From: Aphanothece sp. CMT-3BRIN-NPC111
GTDB taxonomy: Bacteria; Cyanobacteriota; Cyanobacteriia; Cyanobacteriales; JAHHGU01
DNA length: 64,000 nucleotides
Reading direction: 5' to 3'
NCBI GenBank assembly: GCA_019359765.1
Contig: JAHHGU010000004.1
Coordinates: forward strand, 1 to 64,000
The number at the start of each line of letters is the position of its first letter. Positions within the stretch are counted from its first letter, which is position 1. Positions 1 to 9,798 of this stretch are shown one piece after another. Position numbers and translations under genes: made by a program. The notes under the pieces were generated by a model. That model did no database searches. It was given only the letters and a program-made list of their open reading frames with translations, and was not told the DNA's origin.

Positions 1-35
1 GTATAGCAAATAGTTATCGAACGTGTGGACGATAG

Positions 36-275
36 TTAACCAAGTGAAAGACAAATAAAAGCCGTCCTAGAAGGACGGGGTTTTAGACCCAAAATTTTCG
101 ATAACCGCATAATTAACTCCCTGTCCTCTACATCTAGTGAAGCACTTTCTTCTAAGTTACTACGCAAATTAGACAGCGACAAAAGTGCATTATTACGAAA
201 CGGATGCTCAGAAGGCAGTCCCTCTAGTTCATCAATTGCCTGTGACTGCACTCTTCCCTTACCTAAAATCCGCAA
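36..275 (-). CDS. Small hypothetical protein, possibly a gene remnant
   Basis: I do not recognise this 79-codon reading frame. It opens with TTG and has no ribosome-binding site. The same frame stays open upstream to a TGA at 357-359 and encodes a CPNC pair (HICPNCLGLWL), so the natural protein may be longer and zinc-ribbon-like, or this may be a truncated relic. The last 15 or so residues are encoded by a palindrome of insertion-sequence-end type at 62-78, so the original C-terminus may have been replaced. The middle is helical and rich in Leu, Glu and Ser. Coding status is uncertain. Confidence 0.3.
   Translation of the reverse strand: MRILGKGRVQSQAIDELEGLPSEHPFRNNALLSLSNLRSNLEESASLDVEDRELIMRLSKILGLKPRPSRTAFICLSLG
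62..78. repeat. Insertion-sequence-end-like hairpin
   Basis: Perfect 7-bp stem CCGTCCT/AGGACGG with an AGA loop, followed by GGTTTTAGACCC. From general knowledge, hairpins of this kind border IS200/IS605-type elements in cyanobacteria. No transposase lies next to it here, so it would be a relic end. Confidence 0.4.
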
Positions 276-313
276 CCATAAGCCAAGACAGTTAGGACAT
301 ATATGAATATACT

Positions 314-338
314 CAAGACGCTCCGATGGAACGTCTTG
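314..338. repeat. GACG-type dispersed hairpin
   Basis: Inverted repeat CAAGACG/CGTCTTG that extends through TCC/GGA with one mismatch. It belongs to the same loose family as the GAGACG hairpins at 12058, 12619 and 63413. It could also act as a terminator for neighbouring transcripts, but no T-run follows. Confidence 0.4.
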
Positions 339-458
339 ACCAAAGTTAGTTTGTCCTCAGCGATGTGTCCACTGCTATATAGCGGTAAAAAATATAGGGT
401 GGGTAGTACCCACCCTATATGCTGGAAACGATCCTATCTGGGTTGCAACTTCGGTTAA

Positions 459-2459
459 TTAACGTTCTGTCAAGTGTGTTAGCACCTGATTAGACCGCTC
501 CACAAAAGATTTCATACCCTCAGCGTCAAATCCTTTTTGAGTCATCAGTGCTAAATCGTAGACATGCTGGCAGATTGAATTAACCAGTTGACCTGTAGGA
601 GATTCCCCTTCACCTTGGAGAATCGTACCCTGGCTCAGATTTGCTAGGTTCTGGATCAGTGGATGTGCTGTATTAACAACCAAGATATGTTCTTCAGGAA
701 ACTCGCTTGTTTGCTGCTGCATCATGGCAGTCATTTCCCGAAGACGCCGTAACACCTCTGGTAATAGCACCATCGCTGGTGGCGTTCCTTGGGGATTGTC
801 TGACTTCAATGCTTCCGTGCGAATATTCACTTTGGGCTTATTGATGGCTTTCTCAAATAGCTCTTTGATTTGTTCGCTGCGAGTTTTGTTTGTTTTGGGG
901 TCAACAATTTCCCCAGCTTTGTCTTGGTCAATTAGCGTTTCGTCTAAATCAGCGTCTACGCGAGCAAATTTGACATCAGGATATTCCCGTTCTAAGAAGC
1001 TGATGAAGTGGGTGTCAATGAAGGAGTCCATAAATAAGACTTCCAAACCTTGGCTTATGTGCAACTGCACATAAGTTGCCTGAGTCGCTTCATCACTACA
1101 ATAAAACACCCGGTTTTCGTGGCGTTCTTTATTGCGCTCTAGGTATTCCTTGAGAGTTGTGTAGGACGATTTGGAATTGGAAAGTTCTGGTTGGGGATTA
1201 TCTGACTCGGCGTTGGCTGGGGTGACATCTTGCCAAGCGTCACCTTCTTCGCTTTGCACCTGTACTGCTGGGGTTTCAGGATTGCTTTGCGGCTTTCCGC
1301 CTTCGTAGGTGGTGCGATAGATGATAATGTCTTCGACTTGCTTTTTAAACTTGTCGTCGTTGAGGGCACCGAATTTAACGAAGGTGCTGACATCTTGCCA
1401 GCAATGGATATATTCTTCCCGGTTATCGCGATAGACTTCCTTAAGGCGATCGCCCACTTTTTTGGCAATATAATCAGAAATTCTCCGCACAGTGCGGTCA
1501 TTTGTCAAGGAACTGCGGGAGACATTTAAAGGAATATCGGTGCTATCAATCACCCCCCGCAGCGGCAGTAAGAACTTGGGAATTACTTCTTCGCAGTGGT
1601 CGCTGACAAACACCTGATTGCAGAACAGCTTGATTTGCCCCTTGGTGACATCCACATCCGGCTTGAGCTTGGGAAAATAAAGAATCCCGTTCAGAATGAA
1701 AGGATAGTCAGTGTTCAGATGCACCCAAAGCAGTGGTTCTTCCTGAAAAGGGTAAAGGTAGCGATAAAACTCCAGATAATCGTCTTTCTTCAGATTTTGC
1801 GGCGAGTCCTTCCAAGGTGCTTTTTGCTTATTAATTATCTCCCCATCTAGCTTGATGGCTACGGGCATGAAGTCACAGTAAGTTTTTACCAGCTGGCGAA
1901 TGCGACCTGGTTCTAAATATTCCTGTTCTTCTTCTTGTAAAGTCAGGGTAACAGTAGTGCCCCGCTCACTACGGGAGGAATCTTCTAACTGAAATGCTGG
2001 GGAACCATCACAAGACCAGTGAACCGCCTGCGCCCCTTCTTGGTAGGAAAGGGTATCAATCTCCACCTGACTCGCCACCATAAACGAGGAATAAAAGCCA
2101 AGCCCGAAGTGACCGATAATTTGTTGGTCGCCGTCTTTTTTGTACTTCTGGATAAATTCTTCAGCGCTGGAGAATGCTACTTGGTTAATGTACTTTTTCA
2201 CCTCCTCGGCGGTCATGCCGATGCCGTTATCGGAGACAGAGAGGGTCTTTTTCTCCTTATCAATGGCGATCTGAATTTCTGGTTCCCCTACTTCGCCACT
2301 AACTTCACCTGCATAGGAGACCATCTTGAGCTTCTGGATGGCGTCTACAGCATTGGATATCAGTTCCCGCAAGAAGATTTCGTGGTCGGTGTAGAGAGAC
2401 TTCTTGATAATCGGAAAGATATTCTCGGTATGAATAGTGATTGTGCCTTGTTCCAGCAT
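459..2459 (-). CDS. htpG: Molecular chaperone HtpG (Hsp90 family)
   Basis: Cytosolic ATP-dependent dimeric chaperone. The N-terminal GHKL ATPase domain (about residues 1-220) shows the family motifs ELISNAVDA, DNGIGM and GHFGLGFYS. A middle domain with client-contact and catalytic-loop features (SRSSL) follows, then a C-terminal dimerisation domain. At 666 residues it is full length for a cyanobacterial HtpG. An in-frame ATG lies two codons upstream (2465), but family members begin MLEQG, so I prefer 2459. No CIRCE element is visible upstream. It is monocistronic. Identification is firm; regulation is not evident from the sequence. Confidence 0.96.
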   Translation of the reverse strand: MLEQGTITIHTENIFPIIKKSLYTDHEIFLRELISNAVDAIQKLKMVSYAGEVSGEVGEPEIQIAIDKEKKTLSVSDNGIGMTAEEVKKYINQVAFSSAEEFIQKYKKDGDQQIIGHFGLGFYSSFMVASQVEIDTLSYQEGAQAVHWSCDGSPAFQLEDSSRSERGTTVTLTLQEEEQEYLEPGRIRQLVKTYCDFMPVAIKLDGEIINKQKAPWKDSPQNLKKDDYLEFYRYLYPFQEEPLLWVHLNTDYPFILNGILYFPKLKPDVDVTKGQIKLFCNQVFVSDHCEEVIPKFLLPLRGVIDSTDIPLNVSRSSLTNDRTVRRISDYIAKKVGDRLKEVYRDNREEYIHCWQDVSTFVKFGALNDDKFKKQVEDIIIYRTTYEGGKPQSNPETPAVQVQSEEGDAWQDVTPANAESDNPQPELSNSKSSYTTLKEYLERNKERHENRVFYCSDEATQATYVQLHISQGLEVLFMDSFIDTHFISFLEREYPDVKFARVDADLDETLIDQDKAGEIVDPKTNKTRSEQIKELFEKAINKPKVNIRTEALKSDNPQGTPPAMVLLPEVLRRLREMTAMMQQQTSEFPEEHILVVNTAHPLIQNLANLSQGTILQGEGESPTGQLVNSICQHVYDLALMTQKGFDAEGMKSFVERSNQVLTHLTER

Positions 2460-2590
2460 GGTCATCTGTCTAAGTTAATTACTTAAAGGAGCTAAAGTTA
2501 GATTTTGAGCGATCGCATCCCCTTTTTGCTATGAGATTGCCCACCGATGAGTATTCGGATTTCCCTACACAGGACTTATGACTTCTTCCC

Positions 2591-2613
2591 ACCCCCGTCG
2601 TAGATACGGGGGT
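2591..2613. repeat. C/G-rich hairpin, insertion-sequence-end-like
   Basis: Perfect 8-bp stem ACCCCCGT/ACGGGGGT around a 7-base loop, followed by CTTTTGG. The form CCCCG...CGGGGG then CTTT recurs at 7808-7830 and 62525-62550, the last next to a tnpB gene. It probably marks a decayed element end, or serves as a terminator between the divergent htpG and Uma2 genes. Confidence 0.4.
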
Positions 2614-2720
2614 CTTTTGGGGGTTTAGATAAGGAGAAAATGGGTATATAAGAATAAAAGCCTGACTAATCTTGCTTCTTAGCTAAGATCGGTGGCAAGT
2701 CTGTTAAAGTGAAGCACATC

Positions 2721-3452
2721 ATGGTACAAAAGTACAACCCATGGGATTGTCTGCCCACCTCAGCAGAACTGCCTGATTCTGACGATACCCCCGTGGATAA
2801 TGAACTCCAAAATCTAATTCCCAACCTATTGTCCGGGATTTTGGCATTGGCATGGTCTGACCGCATGGACTGGTTTTTTGGGGTAGATATGGGAATTTAC
2901 CACACTCTAGGAGAGCCACCTCTAGTACCGGATGGTTTCTTAAGCTTGGGTGTGGAGCGGTTTATTGGGGAAGAGGGAAGGCTGAGTTATGTTCTCTGGG
3001 AAGAAGATAACGTGGTTCCCCTGTTGGCGCTAGAAGTGGTTTCTAAAACCTACAACGGTGAATACGAACAGAAAAAGATAACCTACGCTCAATTAGGCAT
3101 CTTGTACTATGTCATTTATGCCCCCGGTCGCGGTAAGCGTCGAAAGCGATCGCCTTTTGAGGTCTATCGCCTCGTGGATGGGCAATATGTTCAGCAACTA
3201 AGCGATCCTGTGTGGATGCCGGAAATTAATTTAGGAATTGGGCGAGGGCAAGGCACCTATCAAGGATGGATGCGAGAATGGCTGTACTGGTATGACCAAG
3301 AGGGCAACAGATTACCCACTCCAGAAGAAGTGGCACAGCGAGAAGTTGAACGGGCATCAATGGCTGAACAACGCGCTGAACAGGAACGCCAACGCGCTGA
3401 ACGGCTGTTGGCTCAGCTACGGGAGATGGGGATAGACCCCAATACCCTTTAG
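2721..3452 (+). CDS. Uma2 family (DUF820) restriction-endonuclease-fold protein
   Basis: Belongs to the large cyanobacterial Uma2/DUF820 family of PD-(D/E)XK nuclease-fold proteins. The biological role is unclear; most are single-gene, multicopy and thought to be DNA-acting. The fold core is visible as VPDG (about residue 75), LEVVSKTY (about 110) and the following KK(I)TYAQLGILYYVIYA segment. The C-terminal 45 residues are a charged coiled-coil tail with AEQ.RAE repeats ending in LREMGIDPNTL, as is usual for this family. ATG 2721 is preferred over the GTG at 2709. Not part of an operon. Confidence 0.85.
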   Translation: MVQKYNPWDCLPTSAELPDSDDTPVDNELQNLIPNLLSGILALAWSDRMDWFFGVDMGIYHTLGEPPLVPDGFLSLGVERFIGEEGRLSYVLWEEDNVVPLLALEVVSKTYNGEYEQKKITYAQLGILYYVIYAPGRGKRRKRSPFEVYRLVDGQYVQQLSDPVWMPEINLGIGRGQGTYQGWMREWLYWYDQEGNRLPTPEEVAQREVERASMAEQRAEQERQRAERLLAQLREMGIDPNTL

Positions 3453-3528
3453 GGCGAGGTATCGGGTAATAAGGCTTTGGGTTTTGCCAACCCTTCTATT
3501 CATACCCGACACCGCACACTATTAGCGA

Positions 3529-4092
3529 TTACTTCTCTCTGCCAAGCGGCGCTAATTCTGGCACGTAACCTAACTCTTCCAGCTTTGCCACAACCTTAGA
3601 CACGCTTTCTTCTATAGTCTCCAGATCTGTTCTGCATTCAACTTCTGGGTTCAGCGGTGCCTCGTAGGGGTCATTAATTCCCGTGAATTGCTTAATTTCT
3701 CCAGAGCGAGCTTTTTTATACAACCCTTTGACATCGCGCTGCTCACAAACAGCCAAGGGTGCATTTACATAAACCTCAAAAAAATTGCCAATGCGCTGGC
3801 GCACTTCCTCCCGAAGCTCATGGTAGGGCGAGATTGCCGAGACCAGCACCACAACGCCATTTCTAGTTAATAGGTGAGCGACAAAACCAATGCGGCGGAT
3901 GTTCTCGTCTCGATCTGCTTTGCTAAAACCTAAACCTTTCGTTAGGTTCTCGCGGATCAAGTCCCCATCTAAAACTTCGACTTTGCATTCACGCGATCGC
4001 AATTCTTCCTCTAAAGCTTTGGTAATCGTACTCTTACCTGCACCGCTCAAGCCCGTCAACCATACTGTCACACCACGATTTTCTATCTTCAC
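3529..4092 (-). CDS. cysC: Adenylylsulfate (APS) kinase
   Basis: Phosphorylates adenosine 5'-phosphosulfate to PAPS with ATP in assimilatory sulfate activation. The P-loop GLSGAGKST lies near residue 14, followed by LDGD, REN, the [12 protein letters not shown] region and the [17 protein letters not shown] mobile loop, all diagnostic for CysC. At 187 residues it is normal length. The start codon is GTG, preceded by GGGGAAC at suitable spacing. The gene stands alone, without other sulfate genes here. High certainty. Confidence 0.94.
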   Translation of the reverse strand: MKIENRGVTVWLTGLSGAGKSTITKALEEELRSRECKVEVLDGDLIRENLTKGLGFSKADRDENIRRIGFVAHLLTRNGVVVLVSAISPYHELREEVRQRIGNFFEVYVNAPLAVCEQRDVKGLYKKARSGEIKQFTGINDPYEAPLNPEVECRTDLETIEESVSKVVAKLEELGYVPELAPLGREK

Positions 4093-4340
4093 GCCTTGTT
4101 CCCCTACAAGTCTGCTCGGATTTACTTCCTTCTGTGATTTATCTCACTTCTGGTTGTAGAGTTATTTTATGCATAGTAATTGCCAATTTGGCAAGTGTAA
4201 CTTTGCCAAATTTATAGCTTTTACATTAAAAGGTAACTTGAATTAATCAAGATAATTTTTTATAGCGCATCCTCTATTTAGGTTCTTCATAAAAAATTCA
4301 TTAAATTCTGCTACTGTTGTTTTTTTCTTTGACTTTAGTA

Positions 4341-4396
4341 AAAAAAAATGCCAATCAAGGGAGTATACAAAACTCTTGATTGACAGTATTTTTTTT
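4341..4396. terminator. Bidirectional intrinsic terminator (clpB end)
   Basis: The stem CAATCAAG (4352-4359) / CTTGATTG (4375-4382) has an eight-A run on its left and an eight-T run on its right, so it gives a hairpin plus U-tract on both strands. On the minus strand it follows clpB. The rest of the 4093-4438 gap holds the cysC upstream region, including a TTGCCAATTTGGCAA palindrome near 4182, and no convincing gene. Confidence 0.75.
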
Positions 4397-4438
4397 ACTG
4401 CGGCAGTACCTCTAATCAGAGAGCGACGCTTTACTGCA

Positions 4439-7096
4439 CTACAACCGAACAATTTGTGCTTCCAACAAATTTACTGGCGCTTTTTTGTTGAATCTGAGAG
4501 TATTATCCACACAATCAACCACAATCGCGTCCCCCTCAACAAAGGTATTTTCTAAGATCTTAGTAGCGATAGGATTTTGAAGTTCACGCTGGATGGCTCG
4601 TTTGAGAGGACGTGCTCCAAAAACGGGATCGTATCCCACCTCTGCTAGGTAGCGTTGGGCACTTGTGGATAGTTCTATGGTAATTTTTTGATCCGCTAAC
4701 ATCTGCTCAATTCGCTTGATTTGAATGCTGACAATTTGGCTGAGTTCGCTGCGGCTGAGCGTGTGGAAAATGATCAGGTCATCAACGCGATTGAGAAATT
4801 CTGGGCGAAAGTGCGATCGCAAAGCATCCGTTACCCGCTTTTGCATCTCTTCATAGTGAGCATCATCCCCAGAAACACTGAGAATATGCTCGCTGCCAAT
4901 ATTGCTAGTCATCACAATTACAGTGTTGCGGAAATCAACAGTTCTACCTTGAGAATCAGTAATCCGCCCATCATCTAGCACTTGCAGCAAAATGTTAAAA
5001 ACATCGGGATGCGCTTTTTCGACTTCATCTAGTAGTACAACCGAGTAAGGACGGCGGCGAATTGCTTCGGAGAGTTGACCGCCTTCTTCGTAGCCTACAT
5101 ACCCCGGCGGTGCGCCTACCAGCCGGGATACGGCGTGTTTTTCCATGTACTCGGACATATCAATCCGCACCAGGGCATCATCGCTATCAAAGAGGAACTG
5201 AGCTAAGGTGCGGGCTAGTTCTGTTTTACCTACACCCGTCGGTCCCATAAACAGAAAGGAACCAATGGGGCGTCCTGGATCTTTCATCCCAGCACGAGCG
5301 CGACGAATCGCAGCGGCAACAGATGAAACCGCTTCCTGCTGACCGATAACCCGTTGATGCAGATGGGATTCCAGTTGTAGTAATTTCTGGCGTTCCGACT
5401 CTAGCAGTCGGTTAACTGGGATGCCTGTCCACTTAGCAACTATTTCCGCAATATCGGCTTCAGTTACTTGTTCGCGCAGCAAGGCGGAGCCACGAGATTG
5501 AATTTCTAGCAGCAAGGCTTCTTTAGCTTCGCGATCGCGCTGCACTACTTCCAGACGTCCATACTTAAGTTGAGCCGCTTTATTGAGGTCGTAAGCCCGT
5601 TCTGCTTGTTCAACTTGCACCCGCAGAGCGTCTTCTTCCTCCTTCATCGTTTTAATAGTGTCTAAAAGTTGCTTTTCCGTTTGCCATTGCGAGTTGAATT
5701 TCTCCTGTTTTTCTCCCAGAGTCGCAATTTCTTGCTCGATACGTTCTAGACGTTCCCGTGATGATTTATAGATGCCAGTACCTTCGTTTTCTCCAGCTAA
5801 AGACAGCTTTTCCATCTCCAACTGCATCAAACGGCGATCTATCCCTTCCAGTTCCGCTGGCTTAGAGGTAATCTCCATTTTCAGCTTGGCAGCCGCTTCA
5901 TCCACCAAATCTATGGCTTTATCTGGTAAAAATCTCTCTGTAATGTAGCGATTAGAAAGAGTGGCGGCAGCAACCAAAGCCGAATCCGTAATCTTTACCC
6001 CGTGGTGAACTTCGTAGCGTTCTTTCAGCCCCCGCAGAATTGAAATAGTGTCTTCAACCGACGGCTCCTTGACATAGACTTGTTGAAACCTACGTTCTAG
6101 AGCCGCGTCTTTTTCAATATGCTGGCGGAACTCATCTAAGGTAGTTGCCCCAATGCAACGCAACTCGCCTCGTGCCAGCATCGGTTTCAGGAGATTACCA
6201 GCGTCCATCGCTCCCTGGCTGGCACCGGCACCAACAACAGTGTGCAACTCATCAATGAACAGAACAATCTGACCATCTGAGTGGGTTACTTCCCGCAGCA
6301 CTGCCCGGAGGCGGTCTTCAAATTCTCCCCGATATTTGGCACCCGCAATCAGACTGCCCATATCCAGGGAAATCAACGTGCGCTTTTTCAATGATTCCGG
6401 GACATCGCCGTTAACAATGCGCTGGGCTAGTCCTTCGATAATCGCGGTCTTCCCTACCCCTGGTTCCCCAATCAATACTGGGTTGTTTTTCGAGCGGCGG
6501 GATAGCACCTGCACCACACGACGAATTTCTTCATCTCTGCCGATAACGGGGTCTATTTTACCAGCTTTTGCTTGTTCTGTCAAGTCAAGCCCATACTTTT
6601 CCAGAGCTTCGTAACGTCCCTCTGGATTTTGGTCTGTGACCTTTTGGCTACCTCGAACATCCTTGATGGTAGCTTCTAACTTCAGCCTGTCCAAGTTGAA
6701 GCCTTTAAGCAAGCGACGACCTACTCGGTCATCTTCTGCGAAACCAACTAATAAATGTTCAACAGCAATAAACTCATCTTTTAAAGCAGCCCTAGACTCC
6801 TCAGCGCGGTCTAACATCACATCTAAGCCGCGACCAAGGTAAAGTTGGTCAACTTTAGCGACTTTTGGCTGCCGAGTTGCGAAGGCTTCTAGTTGGGTAG
6901 TAAGGCGGGCTATATCTACACCAGATAGAGTCAAGATGCGGTTTGCCAACCCCACGCCGTCTTGTTGTTCTAAAAGTGCGATCGCCAAATGCTCTACCTC
7001 TAGCTGCTGATTTCTGAAGCGACGAGCCACATCTTGAGATTTAACGATAGCTTCCCAGGCTTTCTCAGTAAATTTAGTAGAGTCAGTTGGCTGCAT
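4439..7096 (-). CDS. clpB: ATP-dependent disaggregase ClpB
   Basis: Hexameric AAA+ chaperone that extracts polypeptides from aggregates with DnaK. Order: Clp N-domain (about 1-150), NBD1 with Walker A GEPGVGKT near 206 and [13 protein letters not shown], a long coiled-coil M-domain (about 400-530, rich in Glu/Lys/Arg, separating it from ClpC/ClpA), and NBD2 with GPTGVGKT near 610 and the [15 protein letters not shown]alker B. At 885 residues it is full length. The IGF/L ClpP-binding loop expected in ClpC was not seen, consistent with ClpB. The ATG start is clear. It ends shortly before a strong terminator. Confidence 0.96.
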   Translation of the reverse strand: MQPTDSTKFTEKAWEAIVKSQDVARRFRNQQLEVEHLAIALLEQQDGVGLANRILTLSGVDIARLTTQLEAFATRQPKVAKVDQLYLGRGLDVMLDRAEESRAALKDEFIAVEHLLVGFAEDDRVGRRLLKGFNLDRLKLEATIKDVRGSQKVTDQNPEGRYEALEKYGLDLTEQAKAGKIDPVIGRDEEIRRVVQVLSRRSKNNPVLIGEPGVGKTAIIEGLAQRIVNGDVPESLKKRTLISLDMGSLIAGAKYRGEFEDRLRAVLREVTHSDGQIVLFIDELHTVVGAGASQGAMDAGNLLKPMLARGELRCIGATTLDEFRQHIEKDAALERRFQQVYVKEPSVEDTISILRGLKERYEVHHGVKITDSALVAAATLSNRYITERFLPDKAIDLVDEAAAKLKMEITSKPAELEGIDRRLMQLEMEKLSLAGENEGTGIYKSSRERLERIEQEIATLGEKQEKFNSQWQTEKQLLDTIKTMKEEEDALRVQVEQAERAYDLNKAAQLKYGRLEVVQRDREAKEALLLEIQSRGSALLREQVTEADIAEIVAKWTGIPVNRLLESERQKLLQLESHLHQRVIGQQEAVSSVAAAIRRARAGMKDPGRPIGSFLFMGPTGVGKTELARTLAQFLFDSDDALVRIDMSEYMEKHAVSRLVGAPPGYVGYEEGGQLSEAIRRRPYSVVLLDEVEKAHPDVFNILLQVLDDGRITDSQGRTVDFRNTVIVMTSNIGSEHILSVSGDDAHYEEMQKRVTDALRSHFRPEFLNRVDDLIIFHTLSRSELSQIVSIQIKRIEQMLADQKITIELSTSAQRYLAEVGYDPVFGARPLKRAIQRELQNPIATKILENTFVEGDAIVVDCVDNTLRFNKKAPVNLLEAQIVRL

Positions 7097-7438
7097 TGTC
7101 TAAAAATAAAGGTTTATTGGATACCGTCTTTCAGTCGCCAGTATAACAATCTGATCTACCCAACTACTGACTTTGATGAATAAGACTGAGGCAACTAATT
7201 CCAGAGTCATCTGTCCTCAAGGGTTCAAGATAAAAGCTGCTCTCCCCCATCCCCCTATCTCCCATCCAAGTGGCTTGCCCACCCCCATAGCTTTTTATTT
7301 TCTGTGCTAATCTAGTAGATGAGAATTAATTCGGTTGCAGCGTTTGTTTTTTTTATTGACAGGTTTTTTCCTTTTGGTATTGGCAGGCTTCTCTCCGAAA
7401 TCGATATCTCTACACCACTCTGATTTTGGAGAGACTTT
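7097..7438. other. Gene-free region between clpB and the RNA-binding protein gene
   Basis: Divergent promoter region for clpB and the downstream RRM gene. I see no CIRCE dyad. The 100 bases before the RRM gene are pyrimidine-rich with long T-runs (7346-7375), which suggests a long 5' leader; cyanobacterial rbp genes are often cold-induced, but that is family knowledge and not shown here. Confidence 0.4.
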
Positions 7439-7744
7439 ATGTCAGTTTATGTAGGCAACTTATCCTACGACGTCAAAGAAGACGACCTTAGCCAAGTCTT
7501 CGCCGAATATGGAACCGTTAAGCGGGTTCAGCTACCCACGGATCGGGAAACAGGTCGCCCTCGCGGTTTTGGATTTGTAGAAATGAGTTCAGATACTGAA
7601 GAAGATGCGGCCATTGCTGCCCTTGATGGTGCTGAGTGGATGGAGCGTGACCTAAAAGTTAACAAAGCCAAACCTCGCGAAGACAGAAAGCCCGCGGGTG
7701 GTGGTGGATACGGTGGAAACTCACGTAACTTTTCACGACGTTAA
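7439..7744 (+). CDS. RRM RNA-binding protein (Rbp family)
   Basis: Small cytosolic single-RRM protein of the cyanobacterial Rbp group, linked in other species to cold response and mRNA localisation. RNP2 is VYVGNL (residues 3-8) and RNP1 is RGFGFVEM (about 41-48), with the usual beta-alpha-beta spacing. A short glycine-rich tail (GGGGYGG) ends in SRNFSRR. The length of 101 residues fits the family. A good Shine-Dalgarno, GGAGAG, lies about six bases before the ATG. Two intrinsic terminators follow. Confidence 0.9.
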   Translation: MSVYVGNLSYDVKEDDLSQVFAEYGTVKRVQLPTDRETGRPRGFGFVEMSSDTEEDAAIAALDGAEWMERDLKVNKAKPREDRKPAGGGGYGGNSRNFSRR

Positions 7745-7821
7745 TAAGCTGAGTTATACATTCGCTCTTTAAAAGGGCTACTGAAGTCGCTGAGAAACTA
7801 TCCGTTTCCCGACTAAAGTAC

Positions 7822-7850
7822 GGGGGCTTTTATGCTCCCGCCCTTTTTTT
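7822..7850 (+). terminator. Intrinsic terminator after the rbp-type gene
   Basis: GGGGGC/GCTCCC stem with a TTTTAT loop, then CGCCC and a seven-T run. The left half overlaps an insertion-sequence-end-like motif CCCG...CGGGGGCTTTTATGC starting at 7808, so the terminator may have been donated by an element remnant. Confidence 0.65.
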
Positions 7851-7882
7851 GTAAAATACGAATTTAGCTCTAAAGCTTGATC

Positions 7883-7908
7883 AGGCAGACTGATAATCTG
7901 CCTTTTTT
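7883..7908 (+). terminator. Second intrinsic terminator, just upstream of cheR
   Basis: Stem AGGCAGA/TCTGCCT with a 7-base loop and a six-T run. Its U-tract ends only about 22 bases before the likely start of the CheR gene, so it is either a back-up terminator for the upstream gene or an attenuator in the CheR leader. Confidence 0.65.
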
Positions 7909-7930
7909 GCATTAAAATAGTATAAATCCT

Positions 7931-8827
7931 TTGCATAGCAGCCAGATAAATATCACACAGACTGACCCCATCTTCGAGTCTCTGCTGGAGTATCTGCGCT
8001 TCCGGCACAATTTTGATTTCACTGGTTATAAGCGTTCTAGCTTAATACGCCGATTCCAAGAACGGATGAGGGCGATCGCAATTGAAAACTACAGCGATTA
8101 CAAGGAGTACCTGGAGGTACATCCTGAAGAATTTACTGAACTCTTCAACACGATTGAGATCAACGTCAGTTGCTTCTTTCGGGATGCTTCATGCTGGGAC
8201 TATGTGGCTGCTGAGATCGTTCCTAGGATAATTGCGGGTAAATCCCAGTCTGAACCGATTCGGGTATGGAGTGCCGGATGTGCTTCTGGGGAGGAAGCCT
8301 ACACGCTGGCGATGGCGCTAGCTTCTGTTTTGGGGATAGAACAGTTTCGGGAACGGGTGAAAATATTTGCCACGGATATAGACTCTGAGGCACTTGCCCA
8401 AGCTAGATCTGGTCGTTACTTTAGTAGTGAAGTTGTTGATATTCCCCCTTCCCTGCTAAATCAGTATTTTGAGCGCACTGAAGATTGCTATGTCTTTCGC
8501 CAAGACCTGCGTCGTTCTATTCTCTGGAGCCGTCATAATATGATTGACGATGCACCTATGTCTAAAATTGACCTGTTGGTGTGTCGTAATGCCCTCATAT
8601 ATTTCAACATTGAAGCCCAAACTAGAGTCTTGGCACGCTTTTACTTTAGCCTGCTAGACAGTGGCTTTCTCTTTCTGGGCAGGGCAGAGGGGTTGCCCAC
8701 TCACACTAACTTCTTCACTTCAGTATGTCCGCCTCAGCACATTTTTACTAAAATAGCAAAAAGTAAGGTAAATGAACGCTTGTTACATAAGAGTTTGCTG
8801 CGTAATCCAGTTCGGTCGGTACCGTAA
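7931..8827 (+). CDS. CheR-type protein-glutamate O-methyltransferase
   Basis: SAM-dependent methyltransferase of the CheR family, which methylates glutamates of chemoreceptors. The N-terminal helical CheR domain is seen in SLLEYLRFRHNFDFTGYK and RRFQERM. The catalytic domain carries VWSAGCASGEEAYT (SAM site, near residue 115), ATDID, and CRNALIYF. There is no receptor, CheB or CheA nearby, and no TPR or PAS fusion, so it is an orphan whose target is unknown. The start is the TTG at 7931; the conserved N-domain begins about 15 residues later and no ATG is available upstream of it. No Shine-Dalgarno is obvious. Confidence 0.85.
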   Translation: MHSSQINITQTDPIFESLLEYLRFRHNFDFTGYKRSSLIRRFQERMRAIAIENYSDYKEYLEVHPEEFTELFNTIEINVSCFFRDASCWDYVAAEIVPRIIAGKSQSEPIRVWSAGCASGEEAYTLAMALASVLGIEQFRERVKIFATDIDSEALAQARSGRYFSSEVVDIPPSLLNQYFERTEDCYVFRQDLRRSILWSRHNMIDDAPMSKIDLLVCRNALIYFNIEAQTRVLARFYFSLLDSGFLFLGRAEGLPTHTNFFTSVCPPQHIFTKIAKSKVNERLLHKSLLRNPVRSVP

Positions 8828-8838
8828 CGAAAGTAACC

Positions 8839-9618
8839 TTATGATATGCCGTAGTTGGACATGAACTTCACAGCCACAGTATGTATAAGTTCATCAAGAC
8901 GAGATAAGGCAGCATTCGCGATCGCCTTTGGTACTTCGCCATAGAAAGCATGAGCAATGCCACCTGTAATACAAGCGATGGTATCGCTATCACCTCCCAA
9001 AGAAACAGCGTTACGAATCGCATCCTCATAGTCAGTAGACTCTAAAAAGGCAATAATAGCTTGAGGTACAGAACCCTGGCAGGAAACATCAAATTGATAG
9101 CTTGGTTTGATCTGGTCAATGGTTAGCCCCAAATCATAGCCAAACGTATTTTCGATGTAAGACTTGATTTCACTCTTATTTTTACCAGTACGAGCCATAA
9201 AAATGGCGGCGGCTGTTGCTTGAGCGCCTTTGATACCTTCTGGGTGGTTGTGGGTGACTTCAGCGCTACGCTTGGCTTCCCTTAATACAGAATTTAGGTC
9301 ATTAAAGGCAAATCCTACAGGACTGACTCGCATGGCTGAACCGTTACCCCAACTGTTGTAGGGTTCACTACTGTCAGATAAAGCCCAAAGATCAAATTTC
9401 TGCCCATAACCTCCCAAGGGATAGGGATAACGGCGGTGGTATTGCTTCAGCCGTTCAGTGTATTCGCCACCGTTGAGGATAGTATCGGCAACGGCTACCG
9501 TAAGAATGGTGTCATCGGTGAAGTTAGAGCCAGGACTAAAAAGGGGGAAATCCTTGGTCTTGATATTATTAAATTCGTAGATTGAACCAATGATATCCCC
9601 GGCGATCGCTCCTAGCAT
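8839..9618 (-). CDS. ADP-ribosylglycohydrolase family protein
   Basis: Member of the DraG/ARH family, which removes ADP-ribose from proteins or small molecules using a binuclear magnesium centre. Metal-binding motifs are FTDDT (about residue 33) and GGDSDTIA near residue 210, with GDIIGSIYEF at the start and WGNGSAMRVSP in the middle. The 259-residue length is typical. I choose ATG 9618 because AAGGAGA lies six bases upstream; a longer frame to 9660 lacks that. No nitrogenase genes are in the window, so a DraG role is not supported. The substrate is unknown. Confidence 0.85.
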   Translation of the reverse strand: MLGAIAGDIIGSIYEFNNIKTKDFPLFSPGSNFTDDTILTVAVADTILNGGEYTERLKQYHRRYPYPLGGYGQKFDLWALSDSSEPYNSWGNGSAMRVSPVGFAFNDLNSVLREAKRSAEVTHNHPEGIKGAQATAAAIFMARTGKNKSEIKSYIENTFGYDLGLTIDQIKPSYQFDVSCQGSVPQAIIAFLESTDYEDAIRNAVSLGGDSDTIACITGGIAHAFYGEVPKAIANAALSRLDELIHTVAVKFMSNYGIS

Positions 9619-9684
9619 GATTGTCTCCTTTTGCAATCCAATAGCAGCCTGTTGAGGCACTTAGGCGTAGCCTGATTGCAGAGT

Positions 9685-9770
9685 AACCCAACATTGATTT
9701 TTGGTGTTGGGTTGCACTGCGTTTAACCCAACCTACAATTCGTAACTAATGAATCGGACATAATATAAGT
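9685..9770. repeat. Dispersed repeat family 2, copy 1
   Basis: About 85 bases, closely matching 63440-63522 and, in its palindromic core and right end, 33970-34053. The core is TTGGGTT...AACCCAA and the right end is CGGACATAATATAA. Non-coding and MITE-like in size. Confidence 0.65.
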
Positions 9771-9798
9771 CCTGCTTTTGTTACTATCGCAGCAACAA

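Noticed and set aside
4243..4452. A 69-codon minus-strand frame downstream of clpB
   Set aside because: It overlaps the clpB end and runs through the bidirectional terminator; no ribosome-binding site or family resemblance.
8839..9618. Assigning the ADP-ribosylglycohydrolase as DraG of nitrogenase control
   Set aside because: No nitrogenase or DraT gene in the window and the family has many other roles.
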